A stretch of DNA of 64,000 nucleotides from VRUE01 sp035712345 (GTDB lineage: Bacteria > Actinomycetota > Thermoleophilia > Solirubrobacterales > 70-9). Made by a program: the position numbers and the translations under genes. The notes beneath the pieces are model-generated. The model saw nothing but the letters and a program-made list of their open reading frames with translations, did not search any database and had not been told where the DNA came from. Shown here one piece after another: positions 1 to 9,800 of this stretch. The DNA lies in contig DASTAY010000048.1 in assembly GCA_035712345.1 (NCBI GenBank), forward strand, positions 99,258 to 163,257. Direction: 5' to 3'. How positions within the stretch are numbered: the first letter of the stretch is position 1; each line of letters starts with the position of its first letter.

Positions 1-951
1 GCCGAGAAGCGCCTGATCGCGATCGCCGGCACGCACGGCAAGACGACGACGACCGCGATGCTCGTCTGGGCGCTGCGCGAGCTCGGCGCCGACCCGGCCT
101 TCTTCGTCGGAGGCGAGGTGCCCGGACTGGGGCCGGGCGGCGGCGCCGCGAACGCCGGCTGGGGCGGGGGGGAGTGGGTGGTCGCCGAGGCCGACGAGAG
201 CGATGCCAGCTTCCTCGACCTCGCGCCCCAGATCGCCGTCGTCACCAACATCGAGATGGACCACCACTCGCGCTGGGGCTCGATCGCCGAGCTGCGCGCG
301 GCCTTCGACCGCTTTGCCGAAGGCGCGAGGTTGGCCGAGTTCGACCTCGAGTCGCCCGGTCCGGACGATCTTCGCCTCGCCGTGCCAGGCCGCCACAACG
401 TGCTCAATGCGCGCGCCGCCCTGGCGGCGGCCGAGCTCGCCGGCTTCGACTCCGACGCCGTCGCCGCGGGGCTCGCCGGCTTTCCCGGCGTCCATCGCAG
501 GCTCGAGCTGAAGGGGGAACGCGGCGGGGCGCGCATCTACGACGACTACGCCCATCACCCGACCGAGGTGCGGGCGGCGCTGGGAGCGTTGCGCGAATCC
601 CGGCCCTCGCGGCTGGTCGCGGCCTTCCAGCCCCACCTCTACTCGCGCACCAAGGTCTTCGCCGAGCAGTTCGGCGCGGCGCTCGCGCTGGCCGACGAAG
701 CAGTCGTCCTCGACGTCTACCCCGCGCGCGAGGAGCCGATCGGCGAGCTGGCCGGGGTCAGCGGCCTGGACGTCGCTCGCGCCGCGGCCGACCGGATGGC
801 CGGGAGGCCGGTGATCTGGGCGCCGGAGTTGGAGCAGGCTCAGGCGGCGCTCGGAGCGCGCCTTGGCCCCGGGGTGGTTGCGGTGACGATCGGCGCCGGC
901 GACGTGCTGCGGATCGGCGAGATGCTGCTTGCGGAAGGGGCGCCGGCATGA
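1..951 (+). CDS. murC: UDP-N-acetylmuramate--L-alanine ligase MurC (5'-truncated by window edge)
   Basis: MurC adds L-alanine to UDP-MurNAc in the cytoplasmic phase of peptidoglycan synthesis. The reading frame is open from base 1 and enters at the ATP-binding loop AGTHGKTTTT, so roughly the first 100 residues (the Rossmann UDP-binding domain) lie outside the window. Other Mur ligase marks follow: EADESDASFL, the metal and nucleotide region VTNIEMDHH, and YDDYAHHPTEV at the start of the C-terminal domain. The stop overlaps the murB start (ATGA), which indicates a cell-wall operon. Identification is firm; only the true start is unseen. Confidence 0.95.
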   Translation, partial: AEKRLIAIAGTHGKTTTTAMLVWALRELGADPAFFVGGEVPGLGPGGGAANAGWGGGEWVVAEADESDASFLDLAPQIAVVTNIEMDHHSRWGSIAELRAAFDRFAEGARLAEFDLESPGPDDLRLAVPGRHNVLNARAALAAAELAGFDSDAVAAGLAGFPGVHRRLELKGERGGARIYDDYAHHPTEVRAALGALRESRPSRLVAAFQPHLYSRTKVFAEQFGAALALADEAVVLDVYPAREEPIGELAGVSGLDVARAAADRMAGRPVIWAPELEQAQAALGARLGPGVVAVTIGAGDVLRIGEMLLAEGAPA

Positions 952-1862
952 ACGATCCGCCCGCCGGGGTCGAGCGCGACTTCTCCCTTGGCCGCCTGAC
1001 CACCGTTCGCGCCGGGGGCGCCGCCGACTGGTTCGCCCGTCCGGCAGGGGTCGACCAGCTGGTCGCGCTGTTGGCCTGGGCGGAGACCGAGGGGATCCCT
1101 GTCGGCATCGTCGGCTCGGGCTCGAACCTGCTCGTCGCCGACGACGGCTTCCACGGCCTGGTGCTGAAGCTCGATGGCGACCTGGCCTCTGTTGCGCTGC
1201 AGGGCGAGCGGTTTCTCTGCGGCGGCGGCGCCCGGCTTCCCTCGGCCGCGGCCAAAGCCGCCGGTTGGGGGCTGGTGGGCCTCGAGTTCGGCGTCAACAT
1301 CCCCGGCACGGTCGGCGGTGCGGTGAAGATGAACGCCAACGCCTACGGCGGCGAGCTCGCCAGGGTGATCGAGTGGGTCGAGGTCGCCACCCGGGCGGGA
1401 ACCGAGCGGCGCCCGCCGGAGCAGCTCGGCTTTGCGTACCGCAGCTCCAGCCTGGGGGAGGGCGAGGTGGTCGCCCGCGTCTCCTTCTGGCTGCAGCGAG
1501 GCGACCCCGGGACGATCAAGGCGACGATGTCCGCTATGCGAGAGAAACGCCACCGGGCGCAGCCGTCCGGCATCAAGACCTTCGGCTCCACCTTCAAGAA
1601 CCCGGAGGACGTGCGCGCCGAGGGGCGCACCGCGGGGCAGCTGCTCGAGGCGGCCGGCTGCCAGGGCCTGCGGGTCGGCGGCGCTCGCTTCTCGCCGACG
1701 CACGCGAACTTCGTCGAGAACACCGGCGAGGCGACGACGGCCGACGTGCTGGCGCTGATGGCCGCCGGCCGCCGACGCGTCCACGAGCGCTTCGGTGTCG
1801 CGCTCGAGCCGGAGGTGCAGCTGCTCGGCGAGGTGCGCTGGCCGGAGGACTGGGAGCTGTGA
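948..1862 (+). CDS. murB: UDP-N-acetylenolpyruvoylglucosamine reductase MurB
   Basis: FAD- and NADPH-dependent reductase that makes UDP-MurNAc from UDP-GlcNAc-enolpyruvate. 304 residues, the usual size. The ATG overlaps the murC stop by 4 nt, and MNDPPAGVERDFSLGRLTTV is a typical MurB beginning. The FAD-binding part shows VGSGSNLLVADDG and GLEFGVNIPGTVGGAVKMNA; the C-terminal region has SGIKTFGSTFKNP with the catalytic serine region, and SPTHANFVENTGEATTADV. The gene order murC-murB-ftsQ is common in actinobacteria and firmicutes and couples precursor supply to septation. Confidence 0.95.
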   Translation: MNDPPAGVERDFSLGRLTTVRAGGAADWFARPAGVDQLVALLAWAETEGIPVGIVGSGSNLLVADDGFHGLVLKLDGDLASVALQGERFLCGGGARLPSAAAKAAGWGLVGLEFGVNIPGTVGGAVKMNANAYGGELARVIEWVEVATRAGTERRPPEQLGFAYRSSSLGEGEVVARVSFWLQRGDPGTIKATMSAMREKRHRAQPSGIKTFGSTFKNPEDVRAEGRTAGQLLEAAGCQGLRVGGARFSPTHANFVENTGEATTADVLALMAAGRRRVHERFGVALEPEVQLLGEVRWPEDWEL

Positions 1863-2389
1863 GGCGCCTGCGGTTTCTCTGGGTGCTTGTCGCGGTGATC
1901 GTGGCCGGGGCAGTGTGGCAATTGCTGTTCAACGGAAAGACCGTCGGGCCGACCGTGATCGTGCCACGCGCAACGGCGACGATCGGCTCCGGCGCGGACG
2001 CGGTCGCCGTCGGCCCCGGTGGCCAGCTGCTCGGCTGGTTGCCCGTCTCAGAGGACGCTCAGCTGCCGGCGCTGCCGCTCACCGCGCCACCCAGGAACGG
2101 TCGCCTGGCGGGCCCCGTCCTCCAGCAGGCAAAGGTGCTGGGCGCGGCGCCCGCGGGCCTGCGCCCCTACCTGGAGAGCAGCTACGACGGCGAAAGCGGT
2201 GTGGACGTGAGGCTGCGCTCGGGGATCGAACTGCGCTTCGGCGACGCGTCGCAGGTGCGGGCGAAGTGGAAGGCCGCGGCGGCGGTGCTGGCCGACCCAT
2301 CGGTCACCTCACTCGATTATGTAGACCTGCATGCGCCGGGGCGCCCCGCCGTAGGCGGCTCTGGGCATACGCTTCCGCCCGTCGAATGA
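1859..2389 (+). CDS. FtsQ/DivIB-like division protein, short
   Basis: Starts at a GTG that overlaps the murB stop (GTGA). 176 residues: a short basic N-terminus, one membrane segment (about residues 5-23, LWVLVAVIVAGAVWQLLF) and an extracytoplasmic region. The C-terminal part, with VDVRLRSGIELRFGD and a following SLDYVDLHAPGRPAV, resembles the FtsQ beta domain, and the position between murB and ftsZ fits FtsQ. It is much shorter than typical FtsQ (250 or more residues), and I see no convincing full POTRA domain. Function assigned mainly from context plus the C-terminal motif. It would act at the septum with FtsL and FtsB. Confidence 0.65.
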   Translation: MRRLRFLWVLVAVIVAGAVWQLLFNGKTVGPTVIVPRATATIGSGADAVAVGPGGQLLGWLPVSEDAQLPALPLTAPPRNGRLAGPVLQQAKVLGAAPAGLRPYLESSYDGESGVDVRLRSGIELRFGDASQVRAKWKAAAAVLADPSVTSLDYVDLHAPGRPAVGGSGHTLPPVE

Positions 2390-2469
2390 ACCCTCGACCG
2401 CAGGGTTAGACTGAGGGGAACCTCAAGTAAGCATCGAGACTTGGCGCTTGCAGGATGCTGCCCGGCGGT

Positions 2470-2498
2470 TTGACAGGCCCCCGAAAATGCCCTACGTT
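2470..2498 (+). promoter_or_regulatory. candidate sigma-70-type promoter of ftsZ
   Basis: TTGACA at 2470-2475, a 17-bp spacer, then TACGTT at 2493-2498. The -35 is a consensus match and the -10 matches TANNNT, which is striking in such GC-rich DNA. Transcription would start near 2505 and give a leader of about 140 nt before ftsZ. Seen directly; activity is inferred. Confidence 0.6.
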
Positions 2499-2514
2499 GA
2501 GCGCAATTTCCGTG

Positions 2515-2626
2515 CTTCAGGAGTAGGCTTGAACCCTTAAGCCTTGCTGAAGCGTCGGACGGAACAAAGGCTCAACTCAAATCCAGTCCTGGCGGATTGG
2601 GCAGATACCAGCCCCGGCGGGGCTGG
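2515..2626 (+). promoter_or_regulatory. structured ftsZ 5' leader with two hairpins
   Basis: Just downstream of the candidate promoter is a stem-loop at 2515-2552, with outer arms CTTCAG/CTGAAG and inner arms AGGCTT/AAGCCT. A second hairpin at 2608-2626 has arms CCAGCCCC/GGGGCTGG around a GGC loop and is followed by GTTT. The second ends 18 nt before the ftsZ ATG, close to the GGAG at 2631-2634, so it could influence ribosome access or act as a weak attenuator. The rest of the 2390-2644 gap shows no open reading frame I would call. Confidence 0.4.
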
Positions 2627-2644
2627 GTTTGGAGAAATCGGGAG

Positions 2645-3727
2645 ATGGAATCCACTTACCTGGCTGTGATCAAGGTCGTCGGCGCCGGCGGCGGGGGCAC
2701 CAATGCCGTCAGCCGGATGGTCGACGCGGGGATTCGCGGCGTCGAGTTCGTCGCGGTCAACACCGACGCGCAGGCGCTGCAGGCGTGCGACGCCGACATC
2801 AAGCTCTCGATCGGCCAGGAGCTGACCCGCGGCCTCGGTGCCGGCGGCAACCCCGAGGTCGGGGCAGGCGCCGCCGCGGAGAGTCGCGACGAGATCAAGG
2901 AGGCGCTGAAGGGCGCCGACATGGTCTTCGTCACCGCGGGCGAGGGTGGCGGCACCGGCACCGGCTCGGCGCCGGTGATCGCCGAGATCGCCAAGGAAGA
3001 GATCGGCGCGCTGACCGTCGGCGCCGTGACCAAGCCGTTCGAGTTCGAGGGCAAACGACGGATGCAGCAGGCGCTCGAGGGCATCGAGAAGCTGCGCAAC
3101 AACGTCGACACCCTGATCATCGTCCCCAACGAGAAGCTGCTGCAGGCGGTCGAGCGGCGCACCAGCGTGCTCGAGGCGTTTCGCCAGGCGGACGACATCC
3201 TGCGCCAGGGCGTGCAGGGCATCACCGACCTGATCACGATCCCAGGCCTGATCAACCTCGACTTCGCCGACGTGCGCACGATCATGCGCGACGCCGGCTC
3301 CGCCCTGATGGGCGTCGGCGCCGCCTCGGGCGAGTCGCGCGCCGTCGACGCCGCCAAGGCGGCCGTCACCTCGCCCTTGATCGAGGAGTCGATCAAGGGC
3401 GCGACCGGGATGCTGCTCAACATCACCGGCCCCGAGGACCTCGGCCTCTTCGAGGTCAACGAGGCGGCCCAGCTGGTCCAGGCCGAAGCCGACGACAACG
3501 CCAACATCATCTTCGGCTCGGTCGTCGACCAGTCGATGCGCGACGAGGTCCGCGTCACGGTGATCGCCACCGGCTTCGAGGGCTTCGAGCTGCTCGCCCG
3601 CTCGCCGCAGCGTGTCCGCCGTCGCTACGAGAGCCGCGGGCCGCGGATCTCGGCCGAGGACACCGACATCCGCAAACTGCGGGTCTCAGACGACGACATC
3701 GACGTTCCCGGGTTCCTCAAGGAATAG
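2645..3727 (+). CDS. ftsZ: cell division GTPase FtsZ
   Basis: Tubulin-like GTPase that polymerises into the Z ring. 360 residues from ATG 2645; an in-frame upstream ATG at 2597 exists, but MESTYLAVIKVVGAGGGGTN matches the family start, and GGAG lies 10 nt upstream. The nucleotide-binding core carries VVGAGGGGTNAV and the tubulin signature GGGTGTGSAP; the T7 catalytic loop is NLDFADVRTIM. The C-terminus ends DDDIDVPGFLKE, the conserved tail peptide that binds FtsA, SepF or ZipA-type partners. Neither ftsA nor sepF follows; the next gene downstream is on the other strand behind a long palindrome. Confidence 0.97.
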   Translation: MESTYLAVIKVVGAGGGGTNAVSRMVDAGIRGVEFVAVNTDAQALQACDADIKLSIGQELTRGLGAGGNPEVGAGAAAESRDEIKEALKGADMVFVTAGEGGGTGTGSAPVIAEIAKEEIGALTVGAVTKPFEFEGKRRMQQALEGIEKLRNNVDTLIIVPNEKLLQAVERRTSVLEAFRQADDILRQGVQGITDLITIPGLINLDFADVRTIMRDAGSALMGVGAASGESRAVDAAKAAVTSPLIEESIKGATGMLLNITGPEDLGLFEVNEAAQLVQAEADDNANIIFGSVVDQSMRDEVRVTVIATGFEGFELLARSPQRVRRRYESRGPRISAEDTDIRKLRVSDDDIDVPGFLKE

Positions 3728-3748
3728 ATCTAGATCCGTTAAGGGCGG

Positions 3749-3853
3749 GGAGCGTCGGGCGGCCCTCTCCCGGAGGCCGTCGCGCAGCTGGGTTGGCCGT
3801 GTGGCTTCGGAGCGGGGCACATGAGCCTCCGGGAGAGGGCCGCCCGACGCTCC
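3749..3853. repeat. 29-bp perfect inverted repeat with 47-nt loop between convergent genes
   Basis: Arms 3749-3777 and 3825-3853 are perfectly complementary over 29 bp (the left arm begins GGAGCGTCGGGCGGCCCTCT). The loop is 3778-3824. It lies between the stops of ftsZ (+) and the GNAT gene (-), so it could end transcription from both sides, though there is no U-tract. The architecture (long exact arms, loop of tens of bases) matches the other palindromes in this window; the loop itself is not recognisably shared with them. Confidence 0.8.
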
Positions 3854-3861
3854 TTCGTCGC

Positions 3862-4332
3862 TCAGAGGTCTAGCTCGTAGTAGAGCATGCGCGGGCCGTC
3901 GGGGGCGCCTTCGCGGTTGGTCAAGCCGCAGCTTTCGTATAGGGCTCTTGCTTCAATGTCTTCTTCGCCGGTGGTCAGCTCGAAGTGGTTGGCGCCCGCG
4001 GCGCGGGCCGCTTCGATTGCGGTGGTGAGCAGCGCTCGGCCGATGCCGCGGCCGCGCTGGCCGGGAACTACGTAGAGCTCTTCCAGGTAGACGTCTTCAG
4101 CGCTTGACCAGAGCGAGGGGCGGATACGGAACAGGGCGATTCCGATCGCCGGCTCATCGCCCGCCAGGAGCACGACTATCGACTCCGTGGCAAGCAGCTC
4201 GCGGATGCGCTCGGCGAGGACTGGGATGGGCGGCGTCGGGTCGTCGTATTCGGTGTTGAAGTCGTGCAGGAGGCGGGCGATGTCGGTGGCGTCCTCGACG
4301 CCGGCCCGGCGGATCTGGCTGTGCTCGTCCAC
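3862..4332 (-). CDS. GNAT family N-acetyltransferase
   Basis: About 156 residues from a GTG at 4332, chosen because AGGAG lies 5 nt upstream; a second GTG is two codons earlier. The acetyl-CoA-binding motif A is VVPGQRGRGIGRALLTTA, preceded by the beta strand VYLEELYVV, and the C-terminus ALYESCGLTNRE is the typical GNAT end. The acceptor substrate cannot be read from sequence. Divergent from gcvT, with only about 50 bp between the two starts, so both promoters must be compact or overlapping. Confidence 0.85.
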   Translation of the reverse strand: MDEHSQIRRAGVEDATDIARLLHDFNTEYDDPTPPIPVLAERIRELLATESIVVLLAGDEPAIGIALFRIRPSLWSSAEDVYLEELYVVPGQRGRGIGRALLTTAIEAARAAGANHFELTTGEEDIEARALYESCGLTNREGAPDGPRMLYYELDL

Positions 4333-4381
4333 GCTCACTCCTGGGTGAGAGCTTGGCAGGGCTCTCCAATACGCTGCGGCC

Positions 4382-5479
4382 GTGAGCGACGCCGGTCTCC
4401 GCCGCACCCCCCTCTACGAACGCCACGCCGAGCTCGGCGCCAAGCTGGTGCCGTTCGCCGGCTGGGAGATGCCCGTGCAGTACGAGGGGGTGCGCGAGGA
4501 GCACATGGCGGTGCGGACGCATGCCGGGATGTTCGACGTCTCCCACATGGGCGAGGTCGAGGTCGAGGGCCCAGGGGCGCTCGCCTTCCTCCAGCGGGCC
4601 CTCTCCAACGACGTCGCCGCGATATCGATCGGCGGCGCCCAGTACTCCTGTCTCTGCAACGAGCAGGGCGGCGTCCTCGACGACCTCTTCGCCTATCGGC
4701 TGGGGGGCGACCGCTATCTGCTCGTCACCAACTCGGCCAACCACGCCGCCGACCTCGCCTGGCTCGGTCGCTGGAGCCGCGGCTTCGACGTCGCGGTGCG
4801 CGACGTCGCCGACCGCTACGCGATGCTCGCCGTGCAGGGCCCGCACGCGCGGGCGATCGCCGGCGCCACGCTGGCGATCGGGCTGCCGGCGCGGATGCGC
4901 ATCGCGGCGGAGCGGATCGGCAGGCGTCCGGCGCTGGTCTGCGGGACCGGCTACACCGGCGAGGACGGGGTCGAGCTCCTGATCGACCCCGAGGTCGTGC
5001 CGGCGATCTGGGCCGAGCTGCTCGACGCGGGGGTCGTCCCCTGCGGGCTCGGCGCCCGCGACACGCTGCGCCTGGAGGCCTGCTTCCACCTGCACGGCAA
5101 CGACCTCAGCCCCGATCGCAACCCGATCGAGGCCGGGCTCGGCTGGTGCTGTCGGGAGGCGACCGGGTTCATCGGCGCCGAGGCCGTCGCCCGGGCGCGA
5201 GCCGAGGGCACCGCCGAGCGCCTGGCGCCGTTCAAGATCGAGGGCGCGGGAATCCCCCGCCAGGGCAACCCGGTTCTGGCCGACGGGGAGCGGGCCGGCG
5301 TCGTGACCAGCGGCAGCTTCTCGCCCTCGCTGGAGATCGGCATCGGCATGGCCTATGTGCGTACCGAGCTCGCCGAGCCAGGCACGGAGGTCGAGATCGA
5401 CGTGCGAGGCAAGCGCCGCGCCGCCCGTATAGCGTCCAAGCCCCTCTACGAGAGCCCCTCGTCCCGGAAGGAGAACTGA
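4382..5479 (+). CDS. gcvT: glycine cleavage system T protein (aminomethyltransferase)
   Basis: Transfers the methylene group from the aminomethyl-lipoyl H protein to tetrahydrofolate and releases ammonia. 365 residues from a GTG start, full length. Family marks: PLYERHAELGAKLVPFAGWE at the N-terminus, GMFDVSHMGEVEVEG, and the C-terminal barrel with GVVTSGSFSPSLEIGIGMAY. First gene of gcvT-gcvH-gcvPA-gcvPB. The 49-bp upstream gap is too short for a glycine riboswitch, and none is seen. Confidence 0.95.
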   Translation: MSDAGLRRTPLYERHAELGAKLVPFAGWEMPVQYEGVREEHMAVRTHAGMFDVSHMGEVEVEGPGALAFLQRALSNDVAAISIGGAQYSCLCNEQGGVLDDLFAYRLGGDRYLLVTNSANHAADLAWLGRWSRGFDVAVRDVADRYAMLAVQGPHARAIAGATLAIGLPARMRIAAERIGRRPALVCGTGYTGEDGVELLIDPEVVPAIWAELLDAGVVPCGLGARDTLRLEACFHLHGNDLSPDRNPIEAGLGWCCREATGFIGAEAVARARAEGTAERLAPFKIEGAGIPRQGNPVLADGERAGVVTSGSFSPSLEIGIGMAYVRTELAEPGTEVEIDVRGKRRAARIASKPLYESPSSRKEN

Positions 5480-5481
5480 GC

Positions 5482-5874
5482 TTGGCCGACGCGAGCTACC
5501 CCGACGACCTGCTGTACCACGACCAGCACGACTGGGCGCGCCTGGAGGGGGACGAGCACGCCGTCTTCGGGGTCACCTGGTACGCCCAGGACAGCCTCGG
5601 GGAGGTCGTCTTCTACGACCCGCCCGAGGCAGGGGCGACCGTCGACAAAGACGCCTCGTATGCCGAGGTCGAGTCGGTCAAGGCGGTCTCCGACGTGATC
5701 GCGCCGCTCTCCGGCGAGATCGTCGCGGTCAACGACTCCCTCGCCGACGCGCCCGAGAAGATCAACGAGGACCCCTACGGAGAGGGTTGGCTGGTCAAGG
5801 TGAAGTTGACCGCGCCGGCCGAGGCGGACGCGTTGCTCAGCGCCGAGGAATATCGCAAATTGCTCGATGGCTAG
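5482..5874 (+). CDS. gcvH: glycine cleavage system H protein (lipoyl carrier)
   Basis: Small lipoylated shuttle of the glycine cleavage complex, 130 residues. Start taken at TTG 5482, two bases after the gcvT stop; the strong Shine-Dalgarno GGAAGGAG (5465-5472) inside the gcvT end supports it. The lipoyl-attachment lysine is K67 in ESVKAVSD, and YGEGWLVKVKL is the usual C-terminal strand. Translationally coupled to gcvT. Confidence 0.93.
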   Translation: MADASYPDDLLYHDQHDWARLEGDEHAVFGVTWYAQDSLGEVVFYDPPEAGATVDKDASYAEVESVKAVSDVIAPLSGEIVAVNDSLADAPEKINEDPYGEGWLVKVKLTAPAEADALLSAEEYRKLLDG

Positions 5875-5913
5875 CGCGCCGCCCGCGCCTCCCGCTTCCG
5901 TAGCCTTGACGGC

Positions 5914-7317
<1,404 letters not shown>

Positions 7318-7319
7318 CC

Positions 7320-8834
7320 GTGCTCGCGGAGACCCCGATGCAGCGCGAACGCGCCGAAACGATCTTCGAGAAATCAAAGCCCGGGCGCCGCGCCGCGGTC
7401 CTGCCCGAGGCCGAAGTCCCGGAGCCGACCCTGGAGGAGTTGATCCCGGCGAAGCTGCTGCGCTCCGAGCCGCCGCGCCTGCCGGAGATCGCCGAGCCCG
7501 AGATCGTCCGCCACTACAACCGCCTCTCGCGGCGCAACTTCGATCTCGACTCCGGCTTCTACCCGCTCGGCTCCTGCACGATGAAGCACAACCCGCGCCT
7601 CAACGAGCGCATCGCGGCGCTGCCGGGCCACGCCCGGCTGCACCCCGCCCAGGACCCGAAACGCGCCCAGGGGGCGCTGGAGCTGATGTGGCTGCTGCAG
7701 CGCTCGCTGGCCGAGATCTGCGGCCTGCCGCACGTCAGCCTGCAGCCCTCGGCCGGCTCGCACGGCGAGCTCGGCGGCCTGTTGCTGACGCGTGCCTTCC
7801 ACGCCGACCGCGGCGAAGCGCGCCACAAGGTGCTCGCGCCCGACACCTCGCACGGCACCAACCCCGCTTCGGTGACGATGGCCGGCTACGAGATCGTCAA
7901 GGTCGCCACCGACGAGCGCGGCGGGGTCGAGATGGACGACCTGCGGGCCAAGGTCGACGACGACGTCGCCTGCCTGATGCTGACCAACCCCAACACGCTC
8001 GGCCTCTTCGACGAGAACATCGCCGAGATCGCCGGCCTGATCCATCAGGTGGGGGGGACGCTCTACTACGACGGCGCCAACCTCAACGCGGTGATGGGCC
8101 AGTCGCGCCCCGGCGACATGGGCTTCGACATCGTCCACGTCAACCTGCACAAGTCGTTCAGCCAGCCGCACGGTGGCGGCGGGCCGGGGGCGGGACCGAT
8201 CGCGGTGTCGGACCGGATCGAGCCCTTCCTGCCCCGCCCCCAGGTCGTGCGCCGCGAGAGCGGCAACGGCAGCGGGCCGCACTTCGACCTCGACCACGAG
8301 CGCCCGAAGTCGATCGGCCGCCTGCGCGGCTTCCAGGGCAACTTCGGCGTCTTCGTCCGCTCCTACGCCTACATCCTCAGCCTCGGCGCCGACGGCCTCG
8401 CCGAGGCGTCGGAGACGGCCGTGCTGAACGCCAACTACCTGAAGGCGCGCCTCGCCGGGGGCCGCGCCGGCACGCACCTGCCGATCGCGTTCGATCGGCA
8501 CTGCATGCACGAGTTCGTCCTCTCCGGCAAGCCGATGAAGAAGGAGCTCGGCGTCGCCACCCTCGACCTCGCCAAGCGCCTGCTCGACTTCGGCTTCCAC
8601 CCGCCGACCGTCTACTTCCCGCTCCTGGTCGAGGAGGCGCTGATGGTCGAGCCGACCGAGACCGAGACCAAGGAGAGCCTCGACGCCTTCGCCGAGGCGA
8701 TCGAGCAGATCCTCGCCGAGGCCGAGGCGGACCCCGAGAAGGCCAAGAGCGCTCCCTACACGACCCCAGTGCGCCGCCTCGACGAGGTCAAGGCGACCCG
8801 CAGGCCGGTCGTGCGCCAGTCGCTGGGCGGCTAG
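7320..8834 (+). CDS. gcvPB: glycine dehydrogenase (decarboxylating) subunit 2
   Basis: PLP-carrying half of the P protein. 504 residues from a GTG just after gcvPA. Typical blocks: LYPLGSCTMKHNPR-like GFYPLGSCTMKHNP, DTSHGTNPASVTMAGY, and the cofactor lysine in VNLHKSFSQPHGGGGPG. It would act with GcvPA, GcvH and GcvT to feed one-carbon units into folate; the shared L protein (lipoamide dehydrogenase) is not in the window. The 3' end overlaps the opposite-strand epimerase gene by 4 nt. Confidence 0.95.
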   Translation: MLAETPMQRERAETIFEKSKPGRRAAVLPEAEVPEPTLEELIPAKLLRSEPPRLPEIAEPEIVRHYNRLSRRNFDLDSGFYPLGSCTMKHNPRLNERIAALPGHARLHPAQDPKRAQGALELMWLLQRSLAEICGLPHVSLQPSAGSHGELGGLLLTRAFHADRGEARHKVLAPDTSHGTNPASVTMAGYEIVKVATDERGGVEMDDLRAKVDDDVACLMLTNPNTLGLFDENIAEIAGLIHQVGGTLYYDGANLNAVMGQSRPGDMGFDIVHVNLHKSFSQPHGGGGPGAGPIAVSDRIEPFLPRPQVVRRESGNGSGPHFDLDHERPKSIGRLRGFQGNFGVFVRSYAYILSLGADGLAEASETAVLNANYLKARLAGGRAGTHLPIAFDRHCMHEFVLSGKPMKKELGVATLDLAKRLLDFGFHPPTVYFPLLVEEALMVEPTETETKESLDAFAEAIEQILAEAEADPEKAKSAPYTTPVRRLDEVKATRRPVVRQSLGG

Positions 8835-9775
8835 CCGAGGCCCTCGGCAAAGCCGGTCCGCCAGCTCGGGTAACGCGGCTGCCAGTCGAGCTCCCGCTTT
8901 GCCTTGGCGTTCGAGGCGCCGCGTATCTCGGTCATCATCACGACCGCCGCCTCACCCGCGAGGAGGCGGCCGAGCCAGCGCGGGACCCGCCGCGGAGGCT
9001 TGGCGCCGACCGCGGCCGCAAACGCCGGCAGCCACTCCGAGACCGGGGCGGGGTCGTCGTCGACGACGTTGTAGACACCGGGTGAGCCCTTGGTGACCGC
9101 AGCGGCGGTCGCCGTCGCGGCGTCCTCGATGTGGACGAAGGACCACACGCCCTGGCCGTCGCCGACCACCGGGAACTTCCGCTTGCGCACCGCCTCGATC
9201 TGCTCGCCGCCGGGCCTGCCGGCCGAGGTGTATGGGCCGTAGAAGCCCCCATAGCGCAGGACCAGCCCCTCGATCCCCTCGGCGCCCGTCACCGTCCTCT
9301 CCAGACGTTCGATCGCCTCCAGGCTGCGGCGGAACTGCTCGGGCGGATCGGGGTCGAGCGGGTCCTCCTCGCTCTTGACCGGGCCGCCCGTGCGCGCATA
9401 GGGCCAGCTCGCGTAGCTCTGGGCGACGAAGCGCCTTGCGCCCACCGCGCGCGCCGCGGCGAGCAGGTTGTCGGTGCCCTCGGTGCGCAGCCGGTTGGTC
9501 ATCGCGAAGTCGCGATCGAAGTGCCGCGGCTCGAGATTGCCGGGGATCGAGGTCAGCTCGTGCAGGATGACCTCCGGCTCGGCCGCGGTGACCGCGCGGG
9601 CGACCGCGTCGGGGTCGAGCGCGTCGGCGGCGACGTGGCGGGCGCCGAGGCTCCGGACCAGGTCATGCTTGGACTCCGACCTGGTCATTCCGACGACCTC
9701 GTGACCGTCGGCGACCAGGCGCGGGATCAGGTGCCTGCCCATCGCACCGCCGGCGCCCGCGAGGAAGACCTGCAT
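8831..9775 (-). CDS. NAD(P)-dependent epimerase/dehydratase, SDR family
   Basis: 314 residues with an N-terminal dinucleotide-binding motif of the atypical or extended SDR type (VFLAGAGGAMGRHLIPRL), an ARRFVAQSYASWPY stretch in the active-site strand, and YGGFYGPYT, typical of extended SDRs. The catalytic YxxxK is not obvious: a tyrosine is present in SYASWPYA but no lysine follows at +4, so catalysis may be altered. The substrate, probably a nucleotide sugar or similar, cannot be named. Convergent with gcvPB. Confidence 0.75.
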   Translation of the reverse strand: MQVFLAGAGGAMGRHLIPRLVADGHEVVGMTRSESKHDLVRSLGARHVAADALDPDAVARAVTAAEPEVILHELTSIPGNLEPRHFDRDFAMTNRLRTEGTDNLLAAARAVGARRFVAQSYASWPYARTGGPVKSEEDPLDPDPPEQFRRSLEAIERLERTVTGAEGIEGLVLRYGGFYGPYTSAGRPGGEQIEAVRKRKFPVVGDGQGVWSFVHIEDAATATAAAVTKGSPGVYNVVDDDPAPVSEWLPAFAAAVGAKPPRRVPRWLGRLLAGEAAVVMMTEIRGASNAKAKRELDWQPRYPSWRTGFAEGLG

Positions 9776-9800
9776 GGATGCACCGTAGCGCTGTCGTGCT

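Noticed and set aside
174..950. Long open frames overlapping murC and many other genes on both strands
   Set aside because: They are Arg-, Ala- and Pro-rich shadow frames expected in GC-rich DNA; none has family motifs, and each overlaps a well-supported gene.
2390..2644. A small RNA or tRNA gene upstream of ftsZ
   Set aside because: No tRNA fold or known RNA signature; promoter plus leader hairpins explain what is seen.
4333..4381. Possible glycine riboswitch before gcvT
   Set aside because: The 49-bp gap is too small and contains no aptamer-like sequence.
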